Source: a virus
Reading direction: 5' to 3' (one strand)
Virus record (IMG/VR): IMGVR_UViG_3300027734_000282
Span: 1-26,036 of that record
DNA length: 26,036 bases
The notes below the pieces were generated by a model, which was not told the DNA's origin, ran no database searches, and saw only the letters and a list, made by a program, of their open reading frames with translations. A program made the translations under genes and the position numbers. Positions 1-5,912 of this stretch are shown piece by piece (the first letter of the stretch is position 1; the number at the start of each line of letters is the position of its first letter).

Positions 1-480
1 TTCGCCGTAGGTCACTTGGTTTTCGCACGCAGTATCGTATGCTACATCTGCATCGGATATGTACTCAATATGACGTACCATACCATCAAATATTTCTGCT
101 ACTTCGACATCCGCTTTATCGTCTGCTGGTATCACTTTTCCAGAGGGTCGGTTTTGTCTTTGTTCGTTTGTTACTTGCCTGACGTGTTGTGGCAATTTGT
201 TAATTGTCAAACACGGTCTAGCATTAATCGTTTGTCCTTGGACTGAACCTCTAGTTGCTAACACATCCGCTGGCCATTGCCATTGGTTGTCAGGTGAACC
301 AGCCATAAACCGCAAGTCATCCAGTTCATCTTCCCTTGATTCGCTATATGCTGATAGCGCCATCTCAAACCGAGCGCGCATCGCCGATAGGGTATCTTTT
401 GGATCTTCTGCCGTTGTTGGGTTACTGCCTGTGTCGGCTACTTTGCCAACAATGTTCATGGATGTTTGGTCGTACGCCAT
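1..480 (-). CDS. Portal protein, P22-type, N-terminal part (cut by window edge)
   Basis: The frame is open from an ATG at 480 to the window edge, giving 160 codons without a stop, so this is the N-terminal part of a longer protein. The sequence matches what I know of P22-type portals: a DTLSAMRARFEMA-like segment near residue 30, the stretch NQWQWPADV, then RPCLTINKLPQHVRQVTNEQ with RQNRPSGKVIP, and a segment ending DTACENQVTYGE. In this family twelve copies form the ring at the capsid vertex through which DNA is packaged and ejected. The start overlaps the stop of the 51-residue gene by one base (TAATG), so translation is probably coupled. It is last in the visible packaging operon; scaffold and coat genes would be expected further left. 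The call is recognition of family sequence, not a search. Confidence 0.88.
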   Translation of the reverse strand, partial: MAYDQTSMNIVGKVADTGSNPTTAEDPKDTLSAMRARFEMALSAYSESREDELDDLRFMAGSPDNQWQWPADVLATRGSVQGQTINARPCLTINKLPQHVRQVTNEQRQNRPSGKVIPADDKADVEVAEIFDGMVRHIEYISDADVAYDTACENQVTYGE

Positions 481-635
481 TATTTATTCTTTTTAGCCGT
501 TTTAGCAGAGTCTTTAAAATCTTTAGCAGTTGGCGCGCCTTTAGCACCAGCTGATCTCATTTTCTCACCTGAACCAGCGGCGATACGTTTTTGTTTAGCG
601 TGAATATTGGCATATAAGCCAGGTTTAGTTGCCAT
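480..635 (-). CDS. Small basic conserved phage protein, 51 aa (DUF6321-like)
   Basis: A 51-residue, lysine-rich protein lies between the large terminase and the portal. It contains GLYANIHAKQKRIAAGSGEK and a GAPTAKDFKDSAKTAKKNK tail. I recognise this as a small phage family usually found beside terminase or portal genes, probably the one catalogued as DUF6321; the number is from memory. No catalytic motif is visible. The high positive charge fits binding to DNA or to the portal/terminase complex, but that is inference. Both ends use one-base TAATG overlaps with the terminase stop at 635 and the portal start at 480. It therefore has no independent ribosome site and is probably translated by re-initiation at roughly terminase-like levels. 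Confidence 0.85.
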   Translation of the reverse strand: MATKPGLYANIHAKQKRIAAGSGEKMRSAGAKGAPTAKDFKDSAKTAKKNK

Positions 636-2161
636 TATGATCCCATCCAAGAGTTAAGTATTGCGCCTTGACTTTGATACGTATGTTTCTGAATTATACC
701 TTTAAATTCTCGATGTGCAACAGGAAATGCAAAAGTTAATGCAATAGCGTCTGCAGCGTCAGGTGAGGCTAGTCCTCTAGCCCTCATGTCTTTCTTCGAT
801 TCCAAGAAAATAGACCCTTTACTGTCAGGCTTCATCATAGGCGATATCAGATCACTTTTCAAGTATCTGTCTGGCGGAATCGATGCCGATTTCAACCACT
901 CCCTCATGTCGCCCCACATCTCAGCGCGCTTGTTGCCGTACATCATGCCGTTCTTTGCCTTGTTCCCAAAGTTCACACCCTTGATCTTGTACCGTTGCTC
1001 TTTTAGCCGATCCACCACACCTGCACCCAAACCGCCTTCGTCAATGTTGACCAGCGCTGGTTGGTACTGCTCGATGGCCTCAATCACACGTCCAACTGTT
1101 TCCATTGTATCGTCACCTTTGTGCCGTTTGATGGCAATTACATCGCGCCCTTGTCTAACAGCTATAACCGTTGAGTCTGAGCCAAACCGTGCAGGGTCAA
1201 CCCCAATAATAATTGGTGCAGTCTCATCTTTGTACTTCTCACGTTCCATCGCTTCATCCACGATGCTCACACTTATGAACTGATCATCCGATGCGTTGGG
1301 GAACATACCGTACACTTCAACGTGCGCTTGTACCGAATCAGATCCATACTCGTCAATAATCTGCTCATACACGTTTTTGTCTGTGCCTTCTACCTGCCTG
1401 GCGTCAATGTTGCGATTTTTCCAAAACTCACGTTTAGAATGAAACGCCTCATAGAAGTACCCACTATTACGTCTTGGGTTACTAAACGCCAGCCAAAACC
1501 TGTTCGGCGTGTTCTCTGTAAAGAACCCCGATGTCACCGACCAGATGGAGTCATCAATACCTGACGCTTCGTCAAAGATGACCATTACACCGTCGTAGTT
1601 GTGTACCCCAGCGTAGGCGTCAGGATTCTCAGCCGACCACAGTCGCCCTTCAACTCCCCAATAACGGGTGCCTTTCTTAAGGTCACGCTCGACTAACTCA
1701 GTCAGCCATTTAGCAGGCATGACTCGTGTTGCTGACACTTCGAACCAATGGCTGTTGATGGACATACTTAACCACTTAGTTATCTCGGCCCATGTGACAG
1801 AGCGCAGCTGCGACTCACTATTAGCCGACACGATGATGGTCGCACCTATCCTTGTGGACAGCATCCAATGCTCAAGCCAACTAACCAGCGCCGACTTGCC
1901 AATACCACGACCAGACGCCACCGCTTCACGCAGTACGTCAAAGTCTACCTTGCCTTGGTTCTGTTTGATATGCTCGGCTATGTCTAGCAAGATCTCACGT
2001 TGCCATTTGCGTGGGCCTGTAAAGTTTTCAAGTGGCGTACCTTTTTCACCCCAAGGATAGCAGTACATCACAAACGCCAATGGATTGTCCTTAATCGCTG
2101 GACTCCACAGCCGTGACATTAACTCTTGTTCGTCTTGCGCTGAATAGATGGTTGTTTGCAT
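635..2161 (-). CDS. terL: Terminase large subunit (packaging ATPase/nuclease)
   Basis: This 508-residue protein is the motor that drives DNA into the procapsid and cuts the concatemer. The N-terminal ATPase has a Walker A motif SGRGIGKSA at residues 83-91, a Walker B VMVIFDEAS at 192-200 with the acidic pair D197/E198, and a coupling motif LAFSNP at about 224-229. The C-terminal RNase H-like nuclease shows its three acidic clusters: D322 in GVDPARFGSD, D374/E375 in NIDEGG, and D468/D471 in SPDAADAIAL. The length is typical. The start at 2161 overlaps the preceding stop by one base (TAATG). It acts with the portal two genes downstream and with the putative small subunit two genes upstream. Confidence 0.95.
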   Translation of the reverse strand: MQTTIYSAQDEQELMSRLWSPAIKDNPLAFVMYCYPWGEKGTPLENFTGPRKWQREILLDIAEHIKQNQGKVDFDVLREAVASGRGIGKSALVSWLEHWMLSTRIGATIIVSANSESQLRSVTWAEITKWLSMSINSHWFEVSATRVMPAKWLTELVERDLKKGTRYWGVEGRLWSAENPDAYAGVHNYDGVMVIFDEASGIDDSIWSVTSGFFTENTPNRFWLAFSNPRRNSGYFYEAFHSKREFWKNRNIDARQVEGTDKNVYEQIIDEYGSDSVQAHVEVYGMFPNASDDQFISVSIVDEAMEREKYKDETAPIIIGVDPARFGSDSTVIAVRQGRDVIAIKRHKGDDTMETVGRVIEAIEQYQPALVNIDEGGLGAGVVDRLKEQRYKIKGVNFGNKAKNGMMYGNKRAEMWGDMREWLKSASIPPDRYLKSDLISPMMKPDSKGSIFLESKKDMRARGLASPDAADAIALTFAFPVAHREFKGIIQKHTYQSQGAILNSWMGS

Positions 2162-2709
2162 TAACGACCTAAATTAAGTTTAACTGACCTACCCGTACCA
2201 GGGGGTATTTTTTCGCCTGCATAATCGCGAATTAACCCATAAGGCCCAAATGCGCCATAATCGCCTGTTCGGACTTCTTGTGACGCGTTTTCTTGCGGAG
2301 GGTTAAAATCGTAAATATCAACAACTTGCATATTACCGTTTGCATCGCGTGCATAACGAAACCGCCCTAAAGTAGTTTGAATATTTCCTAATGGATCACC
2401 CATAGAAAATAATCCTGGCGTAAGCGACGCGGGCGTTTTACCTTGTTTTTGCATTTCTTTTCCTAATAACGCGTAATCACCATATTTAATGCTTCCACTA
2501 TCCCCACCTTTAAGCATTATTAATTGACGAATAGCTTCAATTTCTTCGGGTGAAAAATGTGTTTCAGTTATTGGCGATTTAATACCTTGCGCGGTTTCTA
2601 TTAATGTGCGAGCAGAAGTAGGAAATCGTTGTGGGTTTAATCTTTGCACACCAAAGTCAATTAAACGATTAATACCTGTAACTTGAGGTGCAAGTTTATT
2701 TTCTGCCAT
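2161..2709 (-). CDS. Unrecognised phage protein between the terminase genes, 182 aa
   Basis: I do not recognise a defined domain. The protein is soluble, with no signal peptide or membrane segment. Its middle includes HFSPEEIEAIRQLIMLKGG and a GDYALLGKEM segment. The C-terminal third reads RFRYARDANGNMQVVDIYDF, then YGLIRDYAGEKIPPGTGR. That tail reminds me of C-terminal segments in other phage proteins of unknown role, where a strand-rich region ends in a short conserved tail. It is tied by one-base TAATG overlaps to the small terminase upstream and the large terminase downstream, so it is co-translated with both. Position alone suggests a role in packaging or virion assembly; nothing in the sequence proves it. 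Synonymous bases favour A/T like its neighbours, with no sign of recent transfer. Confidence 0.75.
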   Translation of the reverse strand: MAENKLAPQVTGINRLIDFGVQRLNPQRFPTSARTLIETAQGIKSPITETHFSPEEIEAIRQLIMLKGGDSGSIKYGDYALLGKEMQKQGKTPASLTPGLFSMGDPLGNIQTTLGRFRYARDANGNMQVVDIYDFNPPQENASQEVRTGDYGAFGPYGLIRDYAGEKIPPGTGRSVKLNLGR

Positions 2710-3167
2710 TACGCCACCTTTTCTTTAAGCTTATGTTTCACGTGGATCATAGGTTGAGCTTCTACTTCCTTAAATACGCCTTCAATCACTCTAGTCTGTG
2801 CTTGCTCAAGTGCTTGCGTGATAGAGATGCGTTGCTCAACGTCAATCGATAACTGCTGCTTAGCCACCCAGCCATGTTGATGCTTTAAGACTTCAAGCGC
2901 GGACTTAGCGTCGCCAGCAAGTGCAGCATCACGCAACACGTTTGCCATTTCAGCTTCGCCATCTGCACGACCTTTTAATTCTGCCATTTCAGCAATTGGG
3001 TCTAATTGGGTGAGTTGTCGGTATTCAGTAGGCAACATTCCAGATGCAAGCGCTAAAGAATCACCTTTTAGTCCTAGCTTTGATGCATGGTATATCCTCT
3101 CTAACCTCGCCTCTGTTGCTTCGAGCTTGCGAACCTCATAAGGGAAAGATTGAAAATTATCAAACAT
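2709..3167 (-). CDS. terS: Terminase small subunit (putative)
   Basis: This is a 152-residue, mainly helical protein. An N-terminal helix-turn-helix-like region includes LKGDSLALASGMLPTEYRQL (about residues 33-52). An acidic helical middle follows, and then SALEVLKHQHGWVAKQQLSI, which resembles the oligomerisation segment of phage small terminases. In that family a ring of subunits recognises the packaging site and activates the large subunit. The identification rests on helical character, size and place as first gene of the packaging operon two genes before the large subunit. No Shine-Dalgarno sequence precedes the ATG at 3167 (the upstream bases read ATTCCAAA), which is unlike the other operon-leading genes here. 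There is no good alternative start nearby. A non-terminase DNA-binding protein remains possible. Confidence 0.8.
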   Translation of the reverse strand: MFDNFQSFPYEVRKLEATEARLERIYHASKLGLKGDSLALASGMLPTEYRQLTQLDPIAEMAELKGRADGEAEMANVLRDAALAGDAKSALEVLKHQHGWVAKQQLSIDVEQRISITQALEQAQTRVIEGVFKEVEAQPMIHVKHKLKEKVA

Positions 3168-3195
3168 TTTGGAATATTAGCATATTTTCTAAAAA

Positions 3196-3225
3196 ATAAA
3201 AAATTGTTTGTAAACGCTCCGTCAA
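3196..3225 (-). promoter_or_regulatory. Candidate promoter for the packaging operon
   Basis: On the minus strand TTGACG (3225-3220) is followed after 18 bases by TTTTAT (3201-3196), which matches four of six bases of a sigma-70 minus 10 element. Initiation would fall near 3190, about 20 bases before the small terminase ATG. The minus 35 is good and the minus 10 weak, as expected of a late promoter needing help or of a chance match. Confidence 0.35.
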
Positions 3226-3307
3226 CACAAGGCCCTTGGCTGTGGCCCTGGGGGGGGTGTCTAAAAGCAAACAGTTTTTTGCTGGCGGGCGTCAGGGCGC
3301 CTGGCAC

Positions 3308-3648
3308 GTGTAAGCAATGTTAGCATTGTAAGTCATGGTTTTTTAATTGATAGCATACGGGCGCCTAGCTTATGAATGTAAGTCATATAAGCATTTAGTT
3401 ATTAGTATGCTTACCTTACTTACAGTCATGGCGTGAAAATACATGGCGTGGAAGTGTAGGCAATGTATGCAATATTGTCACTCATTTTTAATTGGTCACG
3501 TTCACTGTCATATTACTGTAATATTTAATCTTATTAAATAGGTAGATAAAGATTACTTACAATGCTTACATTCAAGCTCCATAATGCTTTCATGCCAATT
3601 ATGGCCGCTTACAATGCGCTTACATTCGACTTACACAATACTTACAAT
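3308..3648. repeat. Cluster of CTTACAATGC-type repeats (iteron-like)
   Basis: The 10-mer CTTACAATGC occurs exactly at 3556-3565 and 3608-3617, and inverted at 3323-3332. Shorter CTTAC(A) copies on the plus strand begin at 3410, 3415, 3419, 3565, 3619, 3630 and 3641. TGTAAG copies in the opposite orientation lie at 3309-3314 and 3377-3382. The left copies mostly point one way and the right copies the other, on either side of the AT palindromes at 3510-3540. Spacing in the right group is about 9-11 bases, close to one helical turn. Such arrays normally bind a replication initiator or a cooperative regulator; which applies here is unknown. Confidence 0.75.
3510..3540. repeat. Two overlapping AT-rich palindromes
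   Basis: ATATTAC-T-GTAATAT (3510-3524) has perfect 7-base arms around one base. TATTTAAT-CTT-ATTAAATA (3522-3540) has perfect 8-base arms around three bases. They share three bases and sit between the two groups of CTTACA repeats. The first looks like an operator. The second would melt easily and could serve as an unwinding element if this is an origin. Confidence 0.65.
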
Positions 3649-3690
3649 TAACTATTTTTAACTTTATTTGCTTAAATGCAACAAAATACG

Positions 3691-3719
3691 TTGCAATAGT
3701 GTTTTTTATGTGATACCCT
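3691..3719 (+). promoter_or_regulatory. Candidate promoter of the small early-type operon
   Basis: TTGCAA (3691-3696) and TACCCT (3714-3719) are separated by 17 bases, and a TG dinucleotide at 3711-3712 makes an extended minus 10 (TGATACCCT). Transcription would start near 3726, leaving about 60 bases of leader before the ATG at 3786. The promoter lies just downstream of the repeat cluster, so a protein bound there could regulate it. Confidence 0.45.
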
Positions 3720-3785
3720 AAACCCTGTAGTACAGCAACACAAGAAAACAAACAGCAAGTAAACAATCAATTAAAGGAAAGTAAA

Positions 3786-4082
3786 ATGCAAATACAGAAA
3801 ATTATCAGTTTCAATACAGGCCGCAAATATAGCGATAAAGGGCAGCGCATTGCCGCTGCTAATCATAATAATTTAGTCTTAATTGTCGATATCGATCGAG
3901 GCCTAGAATATGCATTATTGAATGCTAATTTAGATCGTAAATCAATCATGCTCAATTATGACAACGACAACTATATTAATATTGGCCCTGAGTTATTCGA
4001 GGGCGATTATGCAGCTATGAATGAATTTATCAATCAATTAAAAGATCATGCAGCTGCATTTCCTAGCTGCGTATTAAATTAA
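3786..4082 (+). CDS. Hypothetical early protein, 98 aa
   Basis: This is the first gene of the plus-strand operon of small genes, preceded by AAAGGAAA ten bases before the ATG. The protein is soluble and slightly acidic. It has a basic N-terminus (MQIQKIISFNTGRKYSDKGQ), a strand-like core NLVLIVDIDRGLEYALLN, and a helical C-terminal part. No catalytic motif, cysteine cluster or membrane segment is visible, and I do not recognise the family. Its place directly behind the candidate promoter and repeat cluster suggests early expression and possibly host take-over or regulation, but this is only position. Confidence 0.75.
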   Translation: MQIQKIISFNTGRKYSDKGQRIAAANHNNLVLIVDIDRGLEYALLNANLDRKSIMLNYDNDNYINIGPELFEGDYAAMNEFINQLKDHAAAFPSCVLN

Positions 4083-4103
4083 TCTAATCTAAAGGAAAAT
4101 ATC

Positions 4104-4217
4104 ATGTCAAAATTTATTAGCAAATACGCGGCCGAGATAGCTGTAATATCTATTTTTATCTGGATCATTGGCGGCGTCGTAATACCATTTATTGAAGTAT
4201 TTAGCAAACTAAACTAA
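4104..4217 (+). CDS. Small single-pass membrane protein, 37 aa
   Basis: A short open frame starts at an ATG eight bases after AAAGGAAA and ends TAA at 4217. A basic N-terminus (MSKFISKYAAE) leads into a strongly hydrophobic stretch, IAVISIFIWIIGGVVIPFI, at about residues 12-30, followed by a short polar tail. The ribosome site is of the same form as its neighbours, which supports it being translated despite its size. It probably inserts in the inner membrane. Function is not known; superinfection exclusion or modulation of host membrane proteins are possibilities only. Confidence 0.65.
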   Translation: MSKFISKYAAEIAVISIFIWIIGGVVIPFIEVFSKLN

Positions 4218-4228
4218 AGGAAACTAAA

Positions 4229-4480
4229 ATGCAAACAAATCTATATTTTGCCGAGTTAACAGATACATTCGCTGGAGAAGCTAACTATTCATGGGTACAG
4301 AGGTTTAAAGTTACTGCTAAGTCTCAAAGGGGCGCGATACAAAAACTATCTCGAAAGATAGGGCTTAATTATCGTTATGACGGTATGAGATATAACTCTA
4401 AATCAGGAGCTACTTGCATTTTTATTAATGATTTTGATCATGAAAGTCATGAACACTATTCTAACCTTAAAGTCATTTAA
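4229..4480 (+). CDS. Conserved small phage protein, 83 aa
   Basis: An AAAGGAAA site lies seven bases before the ATG. The protein begins with a strand-rich region containing DTFAGEANYSWVQRFKVTA, then a helix AQRGAIQKL-like (here SQRGAIQKLSRKIGL), then strands ending near residue 70. I recognise the TFAGEANYSWV segment from small proteins common in phages and plasmids, none with a known function as far as I recall. No metal or catalytic residues stand out. It is soluble. The gene is followed by a long stem-loop (4485-4525) before the next ribosome site. Confidence 0.78.
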   Translation: MQTNLYFAELTDTFAGEANYSWVQRFKVTAKSQRGAIQKLSRKIGLNYRYDGMRYNSKSGATCIFINDFDHESHEHYSNLKVI

Positions 4481-4484
4481 TACT

Positions 4485-4525
4485 GTAAGCATATAAGCGC
4501 TTTAATACGGCGCTTATGTGATTAC
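4485..4525 (+). other. Long imperfect stem-loop between early genes
   Basis: The arms 4485-4500 and 4510-4525 pair over 16 positions with one U-G wobble and one G-A mismatch, around a nine-base loop. The inner eight pairs (ATAAGCGC with GCGCTTAT) are perfect. No T-tract follows, so it is not a standard terminator. It could attenuate transcription, be an RNase processing site, or protect the upstream message. The 5' arm carries another TGTAAG copy. Confidence 0.5.
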
Positions 4526-4575
4526 TATTAAAGTAATCAATTCACTAAACTAAACTAAAGTAAAGGAATTTAATT

Positions 4576-4830
4576 ATGAAATGTATACAAACAAAATATT
4601 TAGATGTAACAGAAAATCAAGGGTCACGTATCAAAGCATGGGTTGACGGGACTAAATTTTCTGTCATTATTCCCTATGACTATTCAATGGATATCCCTAA
4701 GTTACATTTTAAAGCCGTTAAAGCTTTAGTAGAAAAATATAACTTGGATTGGGATATATCTGAAATGGTATTGGGTTATATAGGTGGTGGGTATGTATTT
4801 TGTTTTCCACAATCAATTATTAAGGCCTAA
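4576..4830 (+). CDS. Hypothetical small phage protein, 84 aa
   Basis: GTAAAGGAA lies about nine bases before the ATG. The protein is predicted to mix strands and helices: an N-terminal strand region (KCIQTKYLDVTENQGSRIKA), a central KFSVIIPYDYSMD, a helix HFKAVKALVEKYNLDW, and a C-terminal GYIGGGYVFCF. This layout, with the words TKYL, GSRIKA and a final GGGYVF, is familiar from short phage proteins of unknown function. No catalytic residues are evident. It stands after the stem-loop at 4485-4525, so its level may differ from that of the genes before it. Confidence 0.75.
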   Translation: MKCIQTKYLDVTENQGSRIKAWVDGTKFSVIIPYDYSMDIPKLHFKAVKALVEKYNLDWDISEMVLGYIGGGYVFCFPQSIIKA

Positions 4831-4832
4831 AT

Positions 4833-4937
4833 ATGAAACAACCTAATAAATGGGATTACATCATCGGCGGCCTATTTATGGCCGTTTTAGGCGCGTTATT
4901 GGCGCTTGTTTACGTTTATAAAACAGGAGGTTTTTAA
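4833..4937 (+). CDS. Small single-pass membrane protein, 34 aa
   Basis: An ATG follows TAAGG by eight bases and reads 34 codons to TAA. The polar start MKQPNKWDYI leads into a hydrophobic helix, IGGLFMAVLGALLALVYVY (about residues 11-29), and a KTGGF tail. The last codons GGA GGT also supply the strong AGGAGG site for the next gene, so the two are physically interlocked. It is the second tiny membrane protein in this operon. Function is unknown. Confidence 0.6.
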   Translation: MKQPNKWDYIIGGLFMAVLGALLALVYVYKTGGF

Positions 4938-4938
4938 T

Positions 4939-5625
4939 ATGAATATTCATTTAACTATTAAGAGCGCCAATGCTAAAACAGGGCCTATCCCTGTTAGTAC
5001 TTCAAGCGCGAGTACTTGTCCTAGTGATTGTCCATTTAATAATTCTAATGGATGCTATGCAAGCGGCGGCCCTTTAGCTTTACATTGGGCAGCTGTGACG
5101 CGCGGCGATCGCGGCGATAACTTCGCGGATTTTTGCGACAAAATAGCAGCGCTGCCAGATAACCAATTATGGCGACATAATCAAGCGGGTGATTTGCCTG
5201 GTAATGGCCGCGATATTGACGGCGCGGCGCTAGGTGATCTAGTGAAAGCTAATCAAGGCAAGCGCGGCTTTACATATACACATTACAATCCAGGCAATGG
5301 TAAAAACGCGGCCTATATTAAGGGATGTAATGACTTCGGATTTACTGTTAATTTAAGCGCCAATACGCCGCATCATGCGGATCAATTAGCAGCGCTTAAT
5401 ATTGGCCCTGTCGTAACTGTATTGCCAATGGATCAAGTAAATAATACGTATACGCCTGGCGGTCGCAAAATAGTAGTTTGTCCTGCGACAATCCGCGATG
5501 ATGTGAGCTGCAGCACTTGTAAGCTCTGTTCGATCCGTGATCGGGATATCATTATCGGCTTCCCAGTTCATGGATCACAACACAAAAAAGCCGCGCGTGT
5601 ATTCAATATTCAATCAATCAATTAA
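4939..5625 (+). CDS. Cysteine-rich conserved phage protein (DUF7227-like)
   Basis: A 228-residue protein starting at ATG 4939, chosen because AGGAGG lies eight bases upstream; an in-frame TTG at 4906 lacks such a site. I recognise the family from many phages and plasmids (I believe DUF7227, distantly like the Gp88 family): opening LTIKSANAKTGPIPVSTSSA, then WRHNQAGDLPG (about 78-88), RGFTYTHYNPGNGKNAAYIK (109-128) and GFTVNLSAN (134-142). Cysteines cluster at 27, 31 and 39 (CX3CX7C) and at 181, 191, 194 and 197 (CX9CX2CX2C), suggesting one or two metal or iron-sulfur sites. The alternating strand/helix pattern fits a barrel. No function is established to my knowledge. Codons are clearly richer in GCG, CGC and GGC than those of its neighbours, hinting at a different origin. 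Confidence 0.85.
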   Translation: MNIHLTIKSANAKTGPIPVSTSSASTCPSDCPFNNSNGCYASGGPLALHWAAVTRGDRGDNFADFCDKIAALPDNQLWRHNQAGDLPGNGRDIDGAALGDLVKANQGKRGFTYTHYNPGNGKNAAYIKGCNDFGFTVNLSANTPHHADQLAALNIGPVVTVLPMDQVNNTYTPGGRKIVVCPATIRDDVSCSTCKLCSIRDRDIIIGFPVHGSQHKKAARVFNIQSIN

Positions 5626-5634
5626 AGGAAAATT

Positions 5635-5805
5635 ATGTCTCAATTATTCGAAGAAGTAGCAAAACATGGGCTTGCTTATTGTGAATACAATCAAGCGCTT
5701 ATTAGTTTACAAAACTTAACCCCGGCGCAAAAAATACAGATAGTTAAGGCCTTGATCGAAGATATCTATAAAACAGCTGTAAACGAAAATGAAAGGTTTT
5801 TATGA
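5635..5805 (+). CDS. Hypothetical small helical protein, 56 aa
   Basis: A short frame starts at ATG 5635, seven bases after AAAGGAAA, and ends TGA at 5805. The protein is predicted to be mostly helical, with MSQLFEEVAKHGLAYCEYNQ followed by LTPAQKIQIVKALIEDIYK. There is no membrane segment and no recognisable domain. Its stop overlaps the next start (ATGA at 5802-5805). The standard ribosome site and lack of any competing frame make it credible. Confidence 0.62.
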   Translation: MSQLFEEVAKHGLAYCEYNQALISLQNLTPAQKIQIVKALIEDIYKTAVNENERFL

Positions 5806-5864
5806 TACACGCGTTATTAGTAGGCGTTTTAATACTTGTATTGATCGCGGTATTCGATCTATAA
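5802..5864 (+). CDS. Very short membrane peptide, 20 aa
   Basis: A 20-codon frame starts in an ATGA overlap with the previous gene and is preceded by AAAGG five bases upstream. Almost all of it is hydrophobic (MIHALLVGVLILVLIAVFDL), so if made it would be a single membrane helix. It is the last reading frame before the operon terminator. The coupled start and ribosome site favour it, but at this length chance cannot be excluded. Confidence 0.4.
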   Translation: MIHALLVGVLILVLIAVFDL

Positions 5865-5884
5865 CCCTTCAACCCTTAAACAAT

Positions 5885-5912
5885 GGCCCGCTTTATGCGG
5901 GCCTTATTATTT
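5885..5912 (+). terminator. Intrinsic terminator of the plus-strand small-gene operon
   Basis: GGCCCGC (5885-5891), loop TTTAT, GCGGGCC (5897-5903) form a perfect seven-pair GC stem, followed by TTATTATTT. It lies between the converging plus operon and the primase-helicase gene, whose stop codon (5907-5909) falls in the T-rich tail. On the opposite strand the stem is followed by ATTGTTT, so weak bidirectional action is possible. Confidence 0.88.

Larger units (their letters stand above)
3168..3785. other. 618-base divergent intergenic region (control/origin candidate)
   Basis: No convincing gene lies between the packaging operon (minus) and the small early-type operon (plus). The left third contains an 8-G run (3250-3257), two close copies of GGCCCT (3231-3236 and 3244-3249) and two copies of GGGCGCCT (3295-3302 and 3359-3366). 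The rest is AT-rich and filled with CTTACA/TGTAAG repeats and two overlapping palindromes. CATGGCGTG occurs twice (3427-3435 and 3442-3450). Candidate promoters point outward on both sides. An origin of replication, a packaging site and an operator cluster are all possible and could share this space. Confidence 0.75.

Noticed and set aside
786-1283. Long plus-strand frame opposite the large terminase
   Set aside because: It is a shadow of the terminase coding strand with no ribosome site. The terminase motifs prove the other strand.
3101-3307. Minus-strand 68-residue frame upstream of and overlapping the small terminase
   Set aside because: Composition is random-looking, it runs through the 8-G run and GC block, and there is no ribosome site. 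The small terminase frame explains the overlap.
3443-3541. Plus-strand 32-residue cysteine-rich frame (MAWKCRQCMQYC start) in the divergent gap
   Set aside because: No ribosome site, and it runs through the repeat cluster and both palindromes. The cysteines come from repeated TGT/TGC in the DNA motifs.
3168-3785. CRISPR array or tRNA in the repeat-rich gap
   Set aside because: Repeats are short, unevenly spaced and in both orientations, with no unique spacers of constant length. No cloverleaf could be drawn.
4906-4938. Upstream extension of the DUF7227-like gene from a TTG
   Set aside because: It would overlap the 34-residue membrane gene, and the strong AGGAGG site fits only the ATG at 4939. 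The added residues do not resemble the family start.
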